Shown here: piece by piece, positions 34,230 through 46,900 of the stretch
How the letters are laid out: the number at the start of each line of letters is the position of its first letter
How positions within the stretch are numbered: the first letter of the stretch is position 1
DNA from: Ambrosia x helenae
Lineage: Eukaryota > Streptophyta > Magnoliopsida > Asterales > Asteraceae
Direction of reading: 5' to 3'
DNA: 64,000 bases
NCBI GenBank assembly: GCA_030844895.1
Contig: CM061228.1
Location: 58,436,718-58,500,717, forward strand
The notes under the pieces: generated by a model
Told to the model about the DNA's origin: nothing
The model's input: the letters and a program-made list of their open reading frames with translations, nothing else
Databases searched by the model: none
Program-made: the position numbers and the translations under genes

Positions 34230-34840
34230 CAAAACCTCACCATCGTCCAGCACCACCACCAACGTCCACAACCGTCCATCGTCTACCACCACCATTGTTC
34301 ACCATCGTCCACCACCACCCACCACCACCACCAACACCCACCACCGCCTACCACCACCCACTGTCTACCACCACCACCTTCCACCACCACTACCACCGAC
34401 CACCACCACCACCAGTACCACCAGTACCACCGTCCACTATCACCATAACCATCGTCCACCACCACCACCACTGTCCACCACCACCCACCGTCCACTATCA
34501 CCACCGTCCACCACTACCCATTGTCTACCACCACCCACCGCCTACCACTACCATCTACCACCAGCCTACAACCCACCGCCTACCACCACCGTCAACCACC
34601 GTCCACCACCACCCACCGTCTACCAGGCCTGCACCACCACCACCATCCACCATCACCTACCGTCTACCATCACCATCGTCCAGCACCACCACCACCACCG
34701 TCTACCACCGCCACTGCCTACCACCATCGTCCACCACCACCTCCCACCACCACCGTCACCCACCACCCACTGCCTACCACCACTACCCACTGTCTACCAC
34801 CACCCACCACCACCACCACTGGCCATCACCACTATAAAGT
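34230..34840 (+). repeat. CCA-rich low-complexity tract
   Basis: About 600 bp of degenerate CCACCACCACCCACCGTCTAC-like repeats; purine-rich on the other strand. All three forward frames are open for long stretches and encode T/P/H-rich strings simply because TAA, TAG and TGA cannot arise from CCA repeats. Not a gene. Confidence 0.85.
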
Positions 34841-34842
34841 TT

Positions 34843-35330
34843 AAAGTTATAAAACCCAAGTGTCAAGTGTCTTGTTAAATTATGTTATAATAAAACTATA
34901 GCGAATAAGAGTCTTACAAAACTGATGTTTTATGACTCAAATATCAAGTGTCCTATTACGGTGTATTATAATAACACCACTATGATTAAACGTCATATAA
35001 AGGTTAAACTGATAAGACCCAAATGTTAAGTGTCTTATTAAGTTATGTTATAATAAAACTCGAGTGAATAAGCGTCCTATAAAATTGATGTTTTATAACT
35101 CAAATATCATGTGTCCTCTTATGGTGTATTACAATAACACCACATTGAGATTAAGCGTACTATAAAGGTTAAAGGTATAAGACCCATCTGTCAAGTGTCC
35201 TATTAAGTTATGGTCTAATATGAATTCGACTAGAAAATGTCCTATAATATCAAACATTTATGACTTAACTACAAAGTGTCGTATTAAGTTATGTTATAAT
35301 AGGACCCTTGGTGATCAAGTGTCCTATTAC
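34843..35330 (+). repeat. Subterminal repeats of CACTA remnant, ~164-bp period
   Basis: Three diverged units starting with GTGTCTTATTAAGTTATG at about 34867, 35030 and 35195 (periods 163 and 165). Shorter GTGTCCTATTA words continue to 35530. Such AT-rich reiterated motifs are the usual transposase-binding region of CACTA elements. Confidence 0.65.
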
Positions 35331-35594
35331 ATTACCACATAATAGGACACCAGCAACTAAATGTCTTATAAATTACTTTATTAGGATTTACATTTTAAGT
35401 GTCTTATTTAGTTATAAGATAATAGGACCCCAAAGAATCATCCATCCTATTAAATAACTTTTTAGAACCCCGCTATAGTAGCGTACATTATAAAATAACC
35501 CCATAAGTTCATGTGTCATATTAAACAGTTTTTAGGACCCTATTTTACAAGCGTCCCACACAAAAGGTCCTTAAAAGTCATTTTTGTTATAGTG

Positions 35595-38500
35595 CCATAA
35601 GATATCTAATCATCCTACAGACTCAGATAAAGGATACGAAGCTGACCGGACGGTAATCGGACACACGAAACGATAATTACGTAGACATTCGTGCACGAGA
35701 AACGATTCCAGTTTAAAAGGCTATAACTATCGGTACGGTTGGAGTTTTAGGGACCCGATTGGAGGAACAGAAAGGGCATAAAATATCTAATGATGCTAAA
35801 GACTCAGATAAGGTACACGAAGCTGACTGGATGGTAATCAGACTCATGAAGCAAAAATTACGTAGAGATTCGTGCACAAGAAACGACTCTAGTTTCAAAA
35901 GATGTAACTATCTGTACGGTTGGAGTTTTAGATACCCGATTCGAGGAACGGGAAGGCCATAGGATATATGATGATGCAAAGACTCAGATATAGTAAACGA
36001 AGCTGAACGGATGATAACTGGACTTATGAAACGATAATTACATAGAGATTCGTGCACAAGAAACAAGTCCAAATTAAAAAACTGTAACTATGTGTACGGT
36101 TGGAGTTTTATGGACCCGATGGGAGGAACGGGAAGGCCATAAGATATCTGATGATGCTAAAGACTCAGATAAAGTATACGATGTTGACCGGATGGTAATC
36201 GGACTCACGAAACGATAGTTACGTAGAGATTCGTGGACAAGAAACGACTCCAGTATAAAAGGTTGTAACTATAGGTACTGTTGGAGTTTTAGGGATCTGA
36301 TTGGAGGAACGGGAAGGCCATAAGATATCTAATCATCCTACAGACTCAGATAAAGGATACGAAGCTGACCGGACAGTAATCGTACTCACCAAACGATAAT
36401 TACATAGAGATTCGTACACAAGAATAGACTTTAGTTTAAAAGGCTGTAATTATTGGTTCATTCTGAGCTTTAGGGACCCGATAGAAGGAACGGAAAGGCC
36501 ATAAGATATCTGATGATGCTAAAGACTCAGAAAAAGTATACGTAGCTGACCGAATGGTAATCAGACTCACGATTCGATAATTACGTAGAGATTCGTGCAC
36601 AAGAAACGACTCCAGTTTAAAAGGTTGTAACTATCGGTACGGTTAGAGTTTTAGTGACCCGATTGGAGGAATGGGAAGGCCATAAGATATCTAATCATCC
36701 TACAGACTAAGTAAAGGATACGAAGCTGACCGGACGGTAATCGGACTCACGAAACGATAATTACGTAGAGATTCGTGCACAAGAAACGACTGTTGTTTAA
36801 AAGGCTATAACTGTCGGTACGGTTGGAGTTTTTGGGATCCGATTGGAGGAATGGGAACGCCATAAGATATCTAATCATCCTACTGACTCAGATAAAGGAT
36901 ACGAAGCTGACCGGACGGTAATCGGACTCACAAAACGATAATTACATAGAGATTCGTGCACAAGAAATGACTCCAGTTTAAAAGGCTGTAACTATCGGTA
37001 CGGTTGGAGTTTTAGGCACTCGATTGGAGGAACAGGAAGGCCATAAGATATCTAATCATCCAACACACTCAGATAAAGGATACGAAGCTGACCGGACGAT
37101 AATCGTACTCACGAAACGATAATTACGTAGAGATTCGTACACAAGAAAAGACTTCAGTTTAAAAGGCTGTAACTATCGGCACGGTTGGAGTTTTAGGGAC
37201 CTGATTGGACGAAAAGTAAGGCCATAAGATATCTGATGATGCTAAAGACTCGGATAAAGTATACGAAGCCAGCCGGATGGTAATCAGACTCACGAAGCGA
37301 TAATTACGTAGAGATTTGTGCACAAGAAACAACTCCAGTTTAAAAAGTTGTACCTATCAGTACGGTTAGAGTTTGAGGGACCCGATTGGAGGAACGGGAA
37401 GGCCATAATATATCTAATCATCCTACAGACTTAGTATAGGATACGAAGCCAACCGGACGATCGGACTCACAAAGCGATAATTACGTAGACATTCGTCCAC
37501 AAGAAACGACTCTAGTTTAAAAGGCTGTAACAATCGGTACGGTTGGAGTTTTAGGGATCCGATTGGAGGAACAGGAAGGCCATAAGATATCTAATCATCC
37601 TACAAACTCAGATAAAGGATACGAAGCTGACCGGATGGTAATCGGACTCACAAAACGATAATTACGTAGTCATTCTTGCACAAGAAACGACTCTAGTTTA
37701 AAAGGCTGTAACTATCGGTACGGTTGGAGTTTTAGGGACCCGATTGGAGGAACAGAAAGGCCATAAATATATGATGATGTTAAAGACTCAGATAAAGTAT
37801 ACGAAGCTGACCGGATGGTAATCAGACTCACGAAGCGATAATTACGTAGAGATTCGTGCGCATGAAATGACTCTAGTTTAATAGGCTGTAACTATCGGTA
37901 TGGCTAGAGTTTAAGGGACCCGATTGGAGGATTGGGAAGGCCATAAGATATCTAATCATCCTACAGACTCACTAAGGGATACGAAGCTAACCGGATGGTA
38001 ATCGGACTCAGAAACGATAATTACGTAGAGATTCATGCACAAGAAACGACTCCAGTTTAAAAGGTCGTAACTATCGGTACGGTTGGAGTTTTAGGAACCC
38101 GATTGGAGGAATGGAAAGGCCATAAGATATCTAATCATCCTACAGACTCAGATAAAGGATACGAAGCTGACCGGATGGTAATCGTACTCACGAAACGATA
38201 ATTACGTAGAGATTGGTACACAAGAAAAAGACTTGAGTTTAAAAGGTTGTAACTATCGGTACGTTCGGAGCTTTAGGGACCCAATTGGTGGAACGGAAAG
38301 GCCATAAGATATCTGATGATTCTAAAGAATCTGATAAAGTATACGAAGCCGACAGAATGGTAATCAGACTCAGGAAGTGATAATTACGTAGAGATTTGTG
38401 CACAAGAAACGACTCCAGTTTAAAAAGCTGTAACTATCTGTACGGTTAGAGTTTGAGGGACCCGATTTGAGGAACGGGAAGGCCATATGGTATCTTATCA

Positions 38501-40184
38501 TCCTACAGACTCAGATAAAGGATACGAAGCTGACGGGACGGTAATCGTACTCACGAAACAATAATCACGTAGAGATTCGTACACAAGAAAAGACTTCAGT
38601 TTAAAAGGTTGTAACTATCGGTACGTTCGGAGCTTTAGCGACCCGGTTGGAGGAACAGAAAGGCCATAAGATATCTGATGATGCTAAAGACTCAGATAAA
38701 GTATACGAAGCCGACCGAATGGTAATCAGACTCAGGAAGCGATAATTACGTAGAGATTTGTGCACAAGAAACGACTCCAGTTTAAAAATCTGTAACTATC
38801 AGTACGGTTAGAGTGTGAGGGACCCGATTGGAGGAACGGGAAGGCCATAAGATATCTAATCATCCTACAGACTCAGATAAAGGATACGAAACTGACCGGA
38901 CGGTAATTGTACTCACGAAACGATAATTACATAGAGATTTGTACACAAGAATAGACTTCAGTTTAAAAGGCTGTAACTATTGGTACGTTCGGAGCTTTAG
39001 GGACACGATAGGAGGAACGGAAAGGCCATAAGATATCTGATGATGCTAAAGACTCAGATAAAGTATACATAGCTGACCGAATGGTAATCAAACTCACGAA
39101 GCGATAATTACGTAGAGATTCGTGCACAAGAAACGACTCCAGTTTAAAAGGCTGTAACTATCGGTACGGTTAGAGTTTTAGGGACCCGATTCGAGGAATG
39201 GGATGGCCATAAGATATCTAATCATCCTACAGACTCAGTAAAGGATACGAAGCTGACCGGACGGTAATCGGACTCACGAAACGATAATTACGTAGAGATT
39301 CGTGCACAAGAAACGACTGTAGTTTAAAAGGCTGGAACTGTCGGTACGGTTGGAGTTTTAGGGATCCGATTGGAGGAACGGGAACGCCATAAGATATCTA
39401 ATCATCCTACTGACTCAGATAAAGGATACGAAGCTGACCGGACGGTAATCGGACTCACAAAACGATAATTACATAGAGATTCGTGCACAAGAAAAGACTC
39501 CAGTTTAAAAGGCTGTAACTATTGGTACGGTTGGAATTTTAGGCACTCGATTGGAGGAACGGGAAGGCCATAAGATATCTAATCATCCTACACACTCAGA
39601 TAAAGGATACGAAGCCGACCGGATGATAATCGTACTCACAAAACGATAATTACGTAGAGATTCGTACACAAGAAAAGACTTCAGTTTAAAAGGTTGTAAC
39701 TATCGGTACGTTCGGAGCTTTAGGGACCCGATTGGAGGAACGGAAAGGCCATAAGATATCTGATGATGCTAAAGACTCAGATAAAGTATACGAAGCCGAC
39801 CGAATGGTAATCAGACTTAGGAAGGATAATTACGTAGAGATTTGTGCACAAGAAACGACTCCAGTTTAAAAATCTGTAACTATCAGTACGGTTAGAGTTT
39901 GAGGGACCCGATTGGAGGAACGGGAAGGCCGTAAGATATCTAATCATCCTACACACTTAGTATAGGATATGAAGACAACCGGACGGTAATCGGACTCACG
40001 AAACGATAATTACGTAGACATTCGTGCACAAGAAACGACTCCAGTGTAAAAGGCTGTAACAATCGGTACGGTTGGTGTTTTAGGGATCCGATTGAAGGAA
40101 CAGGAAGGCCATAAGATATCTAATCATCCTACAGACTCAGATAAAGGATACGAAGCTAGCGGACGGTAATCGGACTCACGAAAC
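35595..40184 (+). repeat. 181-bp satellite array, block 5 with 2.53-kb higher-order period
   Basis: About 25 monomers in the + orientation. Marker variants such as GGAACGCCATAAGATATC followed by CCTACTGACTC occur at about 36857 and again at about 39392, a spacing of about 2535 bp or 14 monomers. Neighbouring variants (ACGACTGTTG/ACGACTGTAG) keep the same order. The array ends at CTCACGAAAC where LINE-1 begins. Confidence 0.94.
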
Positions 40185-40358
40185 TAGGGTTTTCTCTCTG
40201 GGTTGGGCGATTTAGGCGATCCAGTGGTTTTCTTCTTCGTTTCTCCTCTCCAGTGTCTTCTTTACCCTTCTGTCTTCGTGTTTAACGTGTTTCACTGTTC
40301 CGTCTTCATTCCAGAAGCCGAAATCTTCACAGTGCACGGGTTTTCTTTTTCTTCTATT

Positions 40359-43329
40359 ATGGTCACTGCTAGGGTTTCTGACTCGGAGCCCTCGCCGGCT
40401 CTTCCACCTGATAAGTTGAAGTCTGTAGATGCTGATGTTGAGATTATGGATGCTGAGGATGGTTCTGCTGGTAATTCTACTGTGGTGGATAAACAGGTAA
40501 TTCTGAGTAGGGCTTCATCTGGCCGTAGTGATTCTTTGGTTTTTAGTCCTATGGTTGTTGGGTTTCTGAGAACGGTTTTTGGGGATAATTGGAGACATAG
40601 GTTAATTACTGAACAATTGGAATTGATTAAGTTGGCTGGGTTTGGGGAATTTGATCTGGTTAACTCTCTAGTTAATACTGAGTTTGAGGGTAGGGAGCTG
40701 GGATTTGTTGAGAAGTTGGCTAGGCAGTATGGGTATATTCTTAGGGTTATTGCTAATTTTCTGGGTAGTAAGTTGTATGGTGAATTCATTTGGCAAAAGG
40801 CTATTGATAGTGATGGTATGCTTAAAGTGGATGGCAAGGGGGTAAAATTTCCACAGTTATCTCCTGAGTGTAATGTGTTTGATGCTAGAGTAGATGAAAA
40901 ATTTGTGTTCATGGATAAGAGGAAGAAGAGGTCTATCAGAAATGAAGGGGTTGTTGTGAAAACTAGGAAGACTATGTGGGGTGAGGATGTATATGTAAGG
41001 GCTAGTGTGGATGATGGTAGATGCAATGGTGAGGAGGTTTTACCTGATGAAATGGTGGCTAAGGAGATTTTTAAAAAAGCTGTGTATGGGAATGGATTAG
41101 TGGACCAGTAAAGTTAAAGATTGGAAAGAAGTCTGAGGTGGATAGAGGTAGTGATCTTAGGTTCAAGCTATCTACTAATTCTATGAAATTTGATTATAAA
41201 CCAGGTGCTGGGGGAGGGACTGTGGTAGATGATGATGGTTCTATTATGTTAGGGGGTAAAACTGAACTCCTTAGTAAGGAGTTGGAAAAGAATAAAGTTG
41301 CTAAAAAGCTGAAGGAGGTTGTTGAGAATGTTGATATGATGGAGGGGGATGAGGAATCTGTTAAGAAGGCTGATCCTAAGGTTAGATTGCCTTGGAGGGG
41401 TGTAATTAAGAGCCCTTCTATGAAGAAGCTTATTAAGGAGAAATCTGATGAGTTGGGATTTTATAAGGTTACTAAAGAAGATTTACCCTTCATTAGTAAA
41501 CTGAAGCACCTACCTAAATCTGTGTTGGAGTCTGTGGGAGTTAAGGAAAATGTGGTGTTTACTGCTGCCACTGTTGATGATAAAAGCCCTGTTCTGCCTT
41601 CTCAGGCTGCTTCTTTTGCTGATGTTACTAAGGGTCGGGCTAGTGAGGTTTTGTCAACTAAGATAACTTTTTATCCTCCGAAAGTGTTAGATTCTGGTGA
41701 AGTTGTGGCTGTCATAAAGCCTGATAAACTTGTGGAAGCTAAGGTAGCTTATAAGAACTATCTTTATGGGTATTTTGTGGGGCAGAGTTTGTCTATTGGG
41801 ATGGTTTAGGTATCATTTGTTTAGAATGTGGAGAAAGTTTGGATTATTGGAGATTTCTTCTAATGGAAGTGGTGTGTTTTTCTTCAAATTTAAGAATGAA
41901 GTGGGAATGTTTGATGCTATTGATAAGGGTCCTTGGCTTATTAATGATATTCCTTTGTGCCTTAAAAAAATGGGAGGTGGGTTTAACTGTTGAGAAGGAT
42001 GAGCCGGATTCTATTCCTGTTTGGGTGACTATACCAGATATGCCTATGGAACTGTGGAATCAGGAGAGTATTAGTAGTATGGTCAGTTGCCTTGGTAACC
42101 CACTGATGCTGGACAGAATTACAGCAATCAGATGTGGTAAGAAGGAGGGTAGAGCAGGGTTTGCAAGGGTTCTTGTTGATGTAAAAGGCTGATAAGACAT
42201 TATCTGATTATGTTAATGCTTACTATCCTGAAGATGTTGGTCGTCCTGCTTTTATTAAGAAAGTAAAGGTTGAATATCAGGTGAAAGTTAAGAGGTGTTC
42301 TGCTTGCAAAGTTTTTGGCCATGATTATCAATCTTGTAGCAAGAAGGAGTTGTCTAAGGATGAGGTGGCTCAGAAAACTCATCAGTTACTTTCTGAGCTT
42401 TATAGAGCTGGTGAGGATGAGTTTCCTGTGTCAGGCATTAACAATGATGGTTTTCTTACTGTGGGTAGGGTTAACAAAGTTATTCATAATAATAATAATA
42501 AGAGCAGTAATGCTGGTTATAATAATGGGTTGAATGGTGGGAATGGTTTTGGGGGTGGAAGTGGCAAGGGGGGAAAGTCTTATAATAATAATAGGATGGG
42601 TGGTTATAGGTTTGGGGGTGGGAATCAAGGTAATGCTTCTTCTGGGCAAGGGAATGGTAGTGGGAATATTGAGGGGGCTAGAAAAGGAGGGAATTAAGAA
42701 GGATAGTAGGGGTCCTGTTGTTAAGAAGTGGGTGAATAAAAATGATTTGAATAAGGGTGGTGGGAATAATGTTGATTTAAAAAACACTTTTGCTGTCTTA
42801 AAGGATGAATTGGGTGGAGACATTGGAGAGAGAATTGAACATAAGAGGTGAGTGCTGAGGGAAGTATCTCTGATAAGAAGCAAGGGGTAGATGGGGTAAA
42901 GAGTAGTGGGGGTAATTCAAATGTGAAAACTTTTGTGAAAGATTCGGGAGTGAAGAATGATGGGGGGTCTGAGAAGATCTTGAATATGGAGGTTGATTCT
43001 GGTAACAATGTAAGATTGATACTAATGTGAATATTAAATCTGGGTATTTTAAGATGAATGGTGCCCAGTTTAATGAGGTGGCTCATTATGTTTTAACCAA
43101 AACTTGTCCTTCTAATGAGATTATGAAGAAGTGGAATATTGGGCAAATAAAAGTGTTTTTTGAACAATGGGATAGGCTTATGTTCACTAATCTGATGGAA
43201 GCTGAAAGGAAGGGAAAGAGTATAGAGACTACTAGTATGCAATGTGATGATTCTTTGGTTAACAATGGGGAAGGTTCTTTGGGTATGAAGGATGCTTCTG
43301 ATAATGAACAGTTTTTTAATGAAGTTTAA
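40359..43329 (+). pseudogene. LINE-1 ORF1 (RNA-binding, DUF4283-like and CCHC), decayed
   Basis: ATG at 40359 is chosen over the in-frame one at 40203 because the upstream part aligns with the LINE-2 5' UTR. Segments shift frame near 41105, 41805, 41990, 42195, 42690, 42850 and 43020. Order: a variable N-terminus (SGRSDSLVFSPMVVGFLRTV), KRSIRNEGVVVKTRKTMWGE, LPWRGVIKSPSMKKLI, a DUF4283-like block (VRYHLFRMW, FFFKFKNEVGMFDAIDKGPW), SIPVWVTIPDMPMELWN, one CCHC knuckle (CSACKVFGHDYQSC near 42297-42338), a G/N-rich stretch, and a conserved C-terminal block (GYFKMNGAQFNEVAHYVL, QIKVFFEQWDRLM). In L1-like elements ORF1 is the nucleic-acid chaperone of the RNP. At least six frameshifts make this a pseudogene. 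Confidence 0.85.
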
Positions 43330-43967
43330 TTACATGATGTGGAATGTTAGGGGTATGTCTACTACCTCTAAGCAAAGGCAGATTTCTAATATTATAAAGG
43401 AGAATAAGGTTGGATTGGTTGGATTAGTGGAGACTAGAGTTAGTAATCAGAATATTGGTAATACTTGTAAGGGTGTTATGGGTAACTGGGAATGGGTGAA
43501 TAATGCTTAATTTTGTTCTAGTTGGGTGAGAATTTCTGTGGGATGTGACTCTAGTATTTGGATGTGATTGTGTGCAGAAGACTGATCAGGTTATCCATTG
43601 TATGGTTTGTCTTTCTGGTAGTGAAGAGAAGTTTTTCTGTTCTTTTATATATGGGGTTACTAATGTAGTGGGGAGAAGGAATTTATGGAGGAATTTGGTA
43701 CAACATGCTGGTTGTATTCAGGATAATCCTTGGCTTATGCTTGGGGATTTTAATGCTATTCTTGATCAGAATGAGAAGAATGGTCCTTTGGCTTCTTCTA
43801 TTTATGGAATGGGGAGTTTAAAGAGTGTACTGATCATATTAGTGTCTTTGATTTGCCTAGTTCAGGATTGTTCTATACCTAGAATCAAAAGCCTGGAAGG
43901 GTTGATGGAATCATGGAAAAATTGGATAGGGCTATGGCTAATTTGAAGTTTGGAGATTTGTTTTCGA
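43319..43967 (+). pseudogene. LINE-1 ORF2 N-terminal fragment (endonuclease)
   Basis: ATG at 43319 overlaps the ORF1 stop (43327-43329). The frame encodes MMWNVRG and LVGLVETRV, meets a stop at 43508, continues in other frames with VIHCMVCLSGSEEKFFCSFI and MLGDFNAIL (the GDFN endonuclease motif), and ends at EKLDRAMANLKF, before the catalytic SDHSP motif and all of RT. It aligns with LINE-2 ORF2 residues 1 to about 215. It is a clear apurinic-like endonuclease fragment, truncated at the satellite junction. Confidence 0.85.
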
Positions 43968-46900
43968 ATGATCTGATATCTTAGGGTCGTCTCGTTCCAC
44001 CATTCGGGTCCCTTAAACTCCCACATTACGATAGTTATAGCATTTGAAACTAGAGTCTTTTCATGTGTACGAATCTCAACGTAATTGTCGTTTCGTGAGT
44101 CCGATTACCGTCCGGTCAGCTTCGTTTGATTTATCCGAGTGTGTTGAATGATCAGACATCTTAGGGCCATCTCGTTCCACCATTAAGATCCCGTAAACTC
44201 CCATATTACGATAGTTATAGCCTTTTAAACTCGAGCTTTTCTTGTGTACGAATCTCTACATAATTCTCGTTTCGCGATTCCGATTACCGTTCGCTCAGCT
44301 TCGTATGATTTATCCGAATCTGTTGAATGATCAGACATCTTAGGGCCTTCTCGTTCCTCCATTCAGAGCCCGTAAACTCACATATTACGATAGTTATAGC
44401 CTTTTAAAGTTGAGTCTTTTCTTGTGTACGAATCTCTACATAATTCTCGTTTCGTGAGTCCGATTACCGTCCGCTCAGCTTCGTATGATTTATCTGAGTC
44501 TTTCGAATGATCTGATATCTTAGGGTCGTCTCGTTCCACCATTCGGGTCCCTTAAACTTCCACATACAATTGTTATAGCCTTTGAAACTAGAGTCTTTTC
44601 ATGTGTACGAATCTCAACGTAATTGTCGTTTCGTGAGTCCGACTACCGTCCGGTCAGCTTCGTATGATTTATCCGAGTGTTGAATGGTCAGACATCTTAG
44701 GGACTTCTCGTTCCACCATTCAGAGCTCGTAAACTCCCATATTACGATAGTTATAGCATTTGAAACTAGAGTCTTTTCATGTGTACGAATCACAACGTAA
44801 TTGTCATTTCGTGAGTCTGATTACCGTCCGGTCAGCTTCGTTTGATTAATCCGAGTCTGTTGAATGATCAGACATCTTAGGGCCATCTCGTTCCACCATT
44901 AAGATCCCGTAAACTCCCATATAAAGATAGTTATAGCCTTTTAAACTCGAGCTTTTCTTGTGTACGAATCTCTAAATAATTCTCGTTTCGTGAGTCCGAT
45001 TACCGTCCGTTCAGCTTCGTATGATTTATCTGAGTCTTTCGAATGATCTGATATCTTAGGGTCGTCTCGTTCCACCATTCGGGTCCCTTAAACTTCAACA
45101 ATACAATTGTTATATCCTTTGAAACTAGAGTCTTTTCCTGTGTACGAATCTCAACGTAATTGTCGTTTCGTGAGTCTGATTACCATCGGTTAGCTTCGTA
45201 TGATTTATCCGAGTGTGTTGAATGATCAGACATCTTAGGGCCATCTCGTTCCACCATTAAGATCCCGTAAACTCCCATATTACGATAGTTATAGCCTTTT
45301 AAACTCGAGCTTTTCTTGTGTACGAATCTCTACATAATTCTCGTTTCGCGATTCCGATTACCGTTCGCTCAGCTTCGTATGATTTATCCGAATCTGTTGA
45401 ATGATCAGACATCTTAGGCCTTCTCGTTCCTCCATTCAGAGCCCGTAAACTCACATATTACGATAGTTATAGCCTTTTAAAGTTGAGTCTTTTCTTGTGT
45501 ACAAATCTCTACATAATTCTCGTTTCGTGAGTCCGATTACTGTCCGCTCAGCTTCGTATGATTTATCTGAGTCTTTCGAATGATCTTATATCTTAGGGTC
45601 GTCTCGATCCACCATTCGGGTCCCTTAAACTTCCACAATACAATTGTTATAGCCTTTGAAACTAGAGTCTTTTCATGTGTACGAATCTCAACGTAATTGT
45701 CATTTCGTGAGTCCGATTACCGTCCGCTAAGCTTCGTATGATTTTATCCGAGTCTGTTGAATGGTCAGACATCTTAGGGCCTTCTCGTTCCACCATTCAG
45801 AGCCCGTAAACTCCCATATTACGATAGTTATAGCCTTTTAAGTCGAGCTTTTCTTGTGTATGAATCTCTACATAATTGTTGTTTCGTGAGTCCGATTACC
45901 GTCCGTTCAGCTTCGTATGATTTATCTGAGTCTTTCGAATGATCTGATATCTTAGGGTCGTCTCGTTCCACCATTCGGGTCCCTTAAAACTTCAACAATA
46001 CAATTGTTATATCCTTTGAAACTAAGTCTTTTCCTGTGTACGAATCTCAACGTAATTGTCGTTTCGTGAGTCTGATTACCATCCGGTTAGCTTCGTATGA
46101 TTTTCCGAGTCTGTTGAATGATCAGACATCTTAGGGCCTTCTTGTTCCAACATTCAGAGCCCGTCAACTCCCATATTACGATAGTTATAGCCTTTTAAAG
46201 TTGAGTCTTTTCTTGTGTACGAATCTCAACATAATTCTCGTTTCGTGAGTCCGGTTACCGTCCTCTCAGCTTCGAAAGTTTATCTGAGTCTTTCGAATGA
46301 TCTGATATCTTAGGGTCGTCTCGTTCCACCATTCGGGTCCCTTATACTTCCACAATACAATTGTTATAGCCTTTGAAACTAGAGTCTTTTCATGTGTACG
46401 AATCTCAACGTAATTGTCGTTTCGTGAGTCCGATTACCGTCCGGTCAGCTTCGTATGATTTATCCGAGTCTGTGGAATGATCATACATCTTAGGGCCTTC
46501 TTATTCCAACATCAGAGCCCGTCAACTCCCATATTACGATAGTTATAGCCTTTTAAAGTTGAGTCTTTTCTTGTGTACGAATCTCTACATAATTCTCGTT
46601 TCGTGAGTCCGATTACCGTTCGCTCAGCTTCGTATGATTTATCTGAGTCTTTCGAATGATTTGATATCTTAGGGTCGTCTCGTTCCACCATTCGGGTCCC
46701 TTAAACTTCCACAATACAATTGTTATAGCCTTTGAAACTTGAGTTTTTTCATGTGTACGAATCTCAACGTAATTGTCGTTTCGTGAGTCCGACTACCTTC
46801 CGGTCAGCTTCGAATGATTTATCCAAGTTTGTTGAATGGTCTGACATCTTAGGGCCTTCTCGTTCCACCATTCAGAGCCCGTAAACTCCCATATTACCAT

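Larger units (their letters stand above)
33549..35594. mobile_element. CACTA-type transposon remnant with captured or nested sequence
   Basis: The right end (- strand) reads CACTATAACAAAAATGAC, a typical CACTA-superfamily terminus, and abuts satellite at 35595. Inside it lie subterminal repeats (34843-35330). Further left are CCA-rich DNA and a copia-like gag fragment. No matching CACTA terminus exists at the left boundary (33549), which joins directly to a truncated LTR, so the left end is deleted or the left part belongs to something else. No transposase is present. Confidence 0.6.
40185..43967 (+). mobile_element. LINE-1: 5' part of an L1-type retrotransposon, 3' truncated
   Basis: The 5' UTR (TAGGGTTTTCTCTCTGGG..., with ATCTTCACAGTGCACG near 40323) matches that of LINE-2 on the other strand. 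It is followed by a decayed ORF1 and the first ~215 codons of ORF2. Sequence stops inside the endonuclease at about 43967 and passes directly into satellite of opposite orientation. There is no poly(A) tail and no target duplication. Loss of the 3' rather than the 5' end is unusual for a LINE and points to later breakage. Confidence 0.85.

Noticed and set aside
34132..34878. 248-codon T/P/H-rich frame and overlapping 180- and 107-codon frames
   Set aside because: CCA-rich low-complexity DNA lacks stop codons in every forward frame; no non-repetitive protein sequence is present.
40203..40358. Upstream in-frame extension of LINE-1 ORF1
   Set aside because: The stretch aligns with the non-coding 5' UTR of LINE-2, and the encoded peptide is an unlikely hydrophobic leader; ATG at 40359 fits better.
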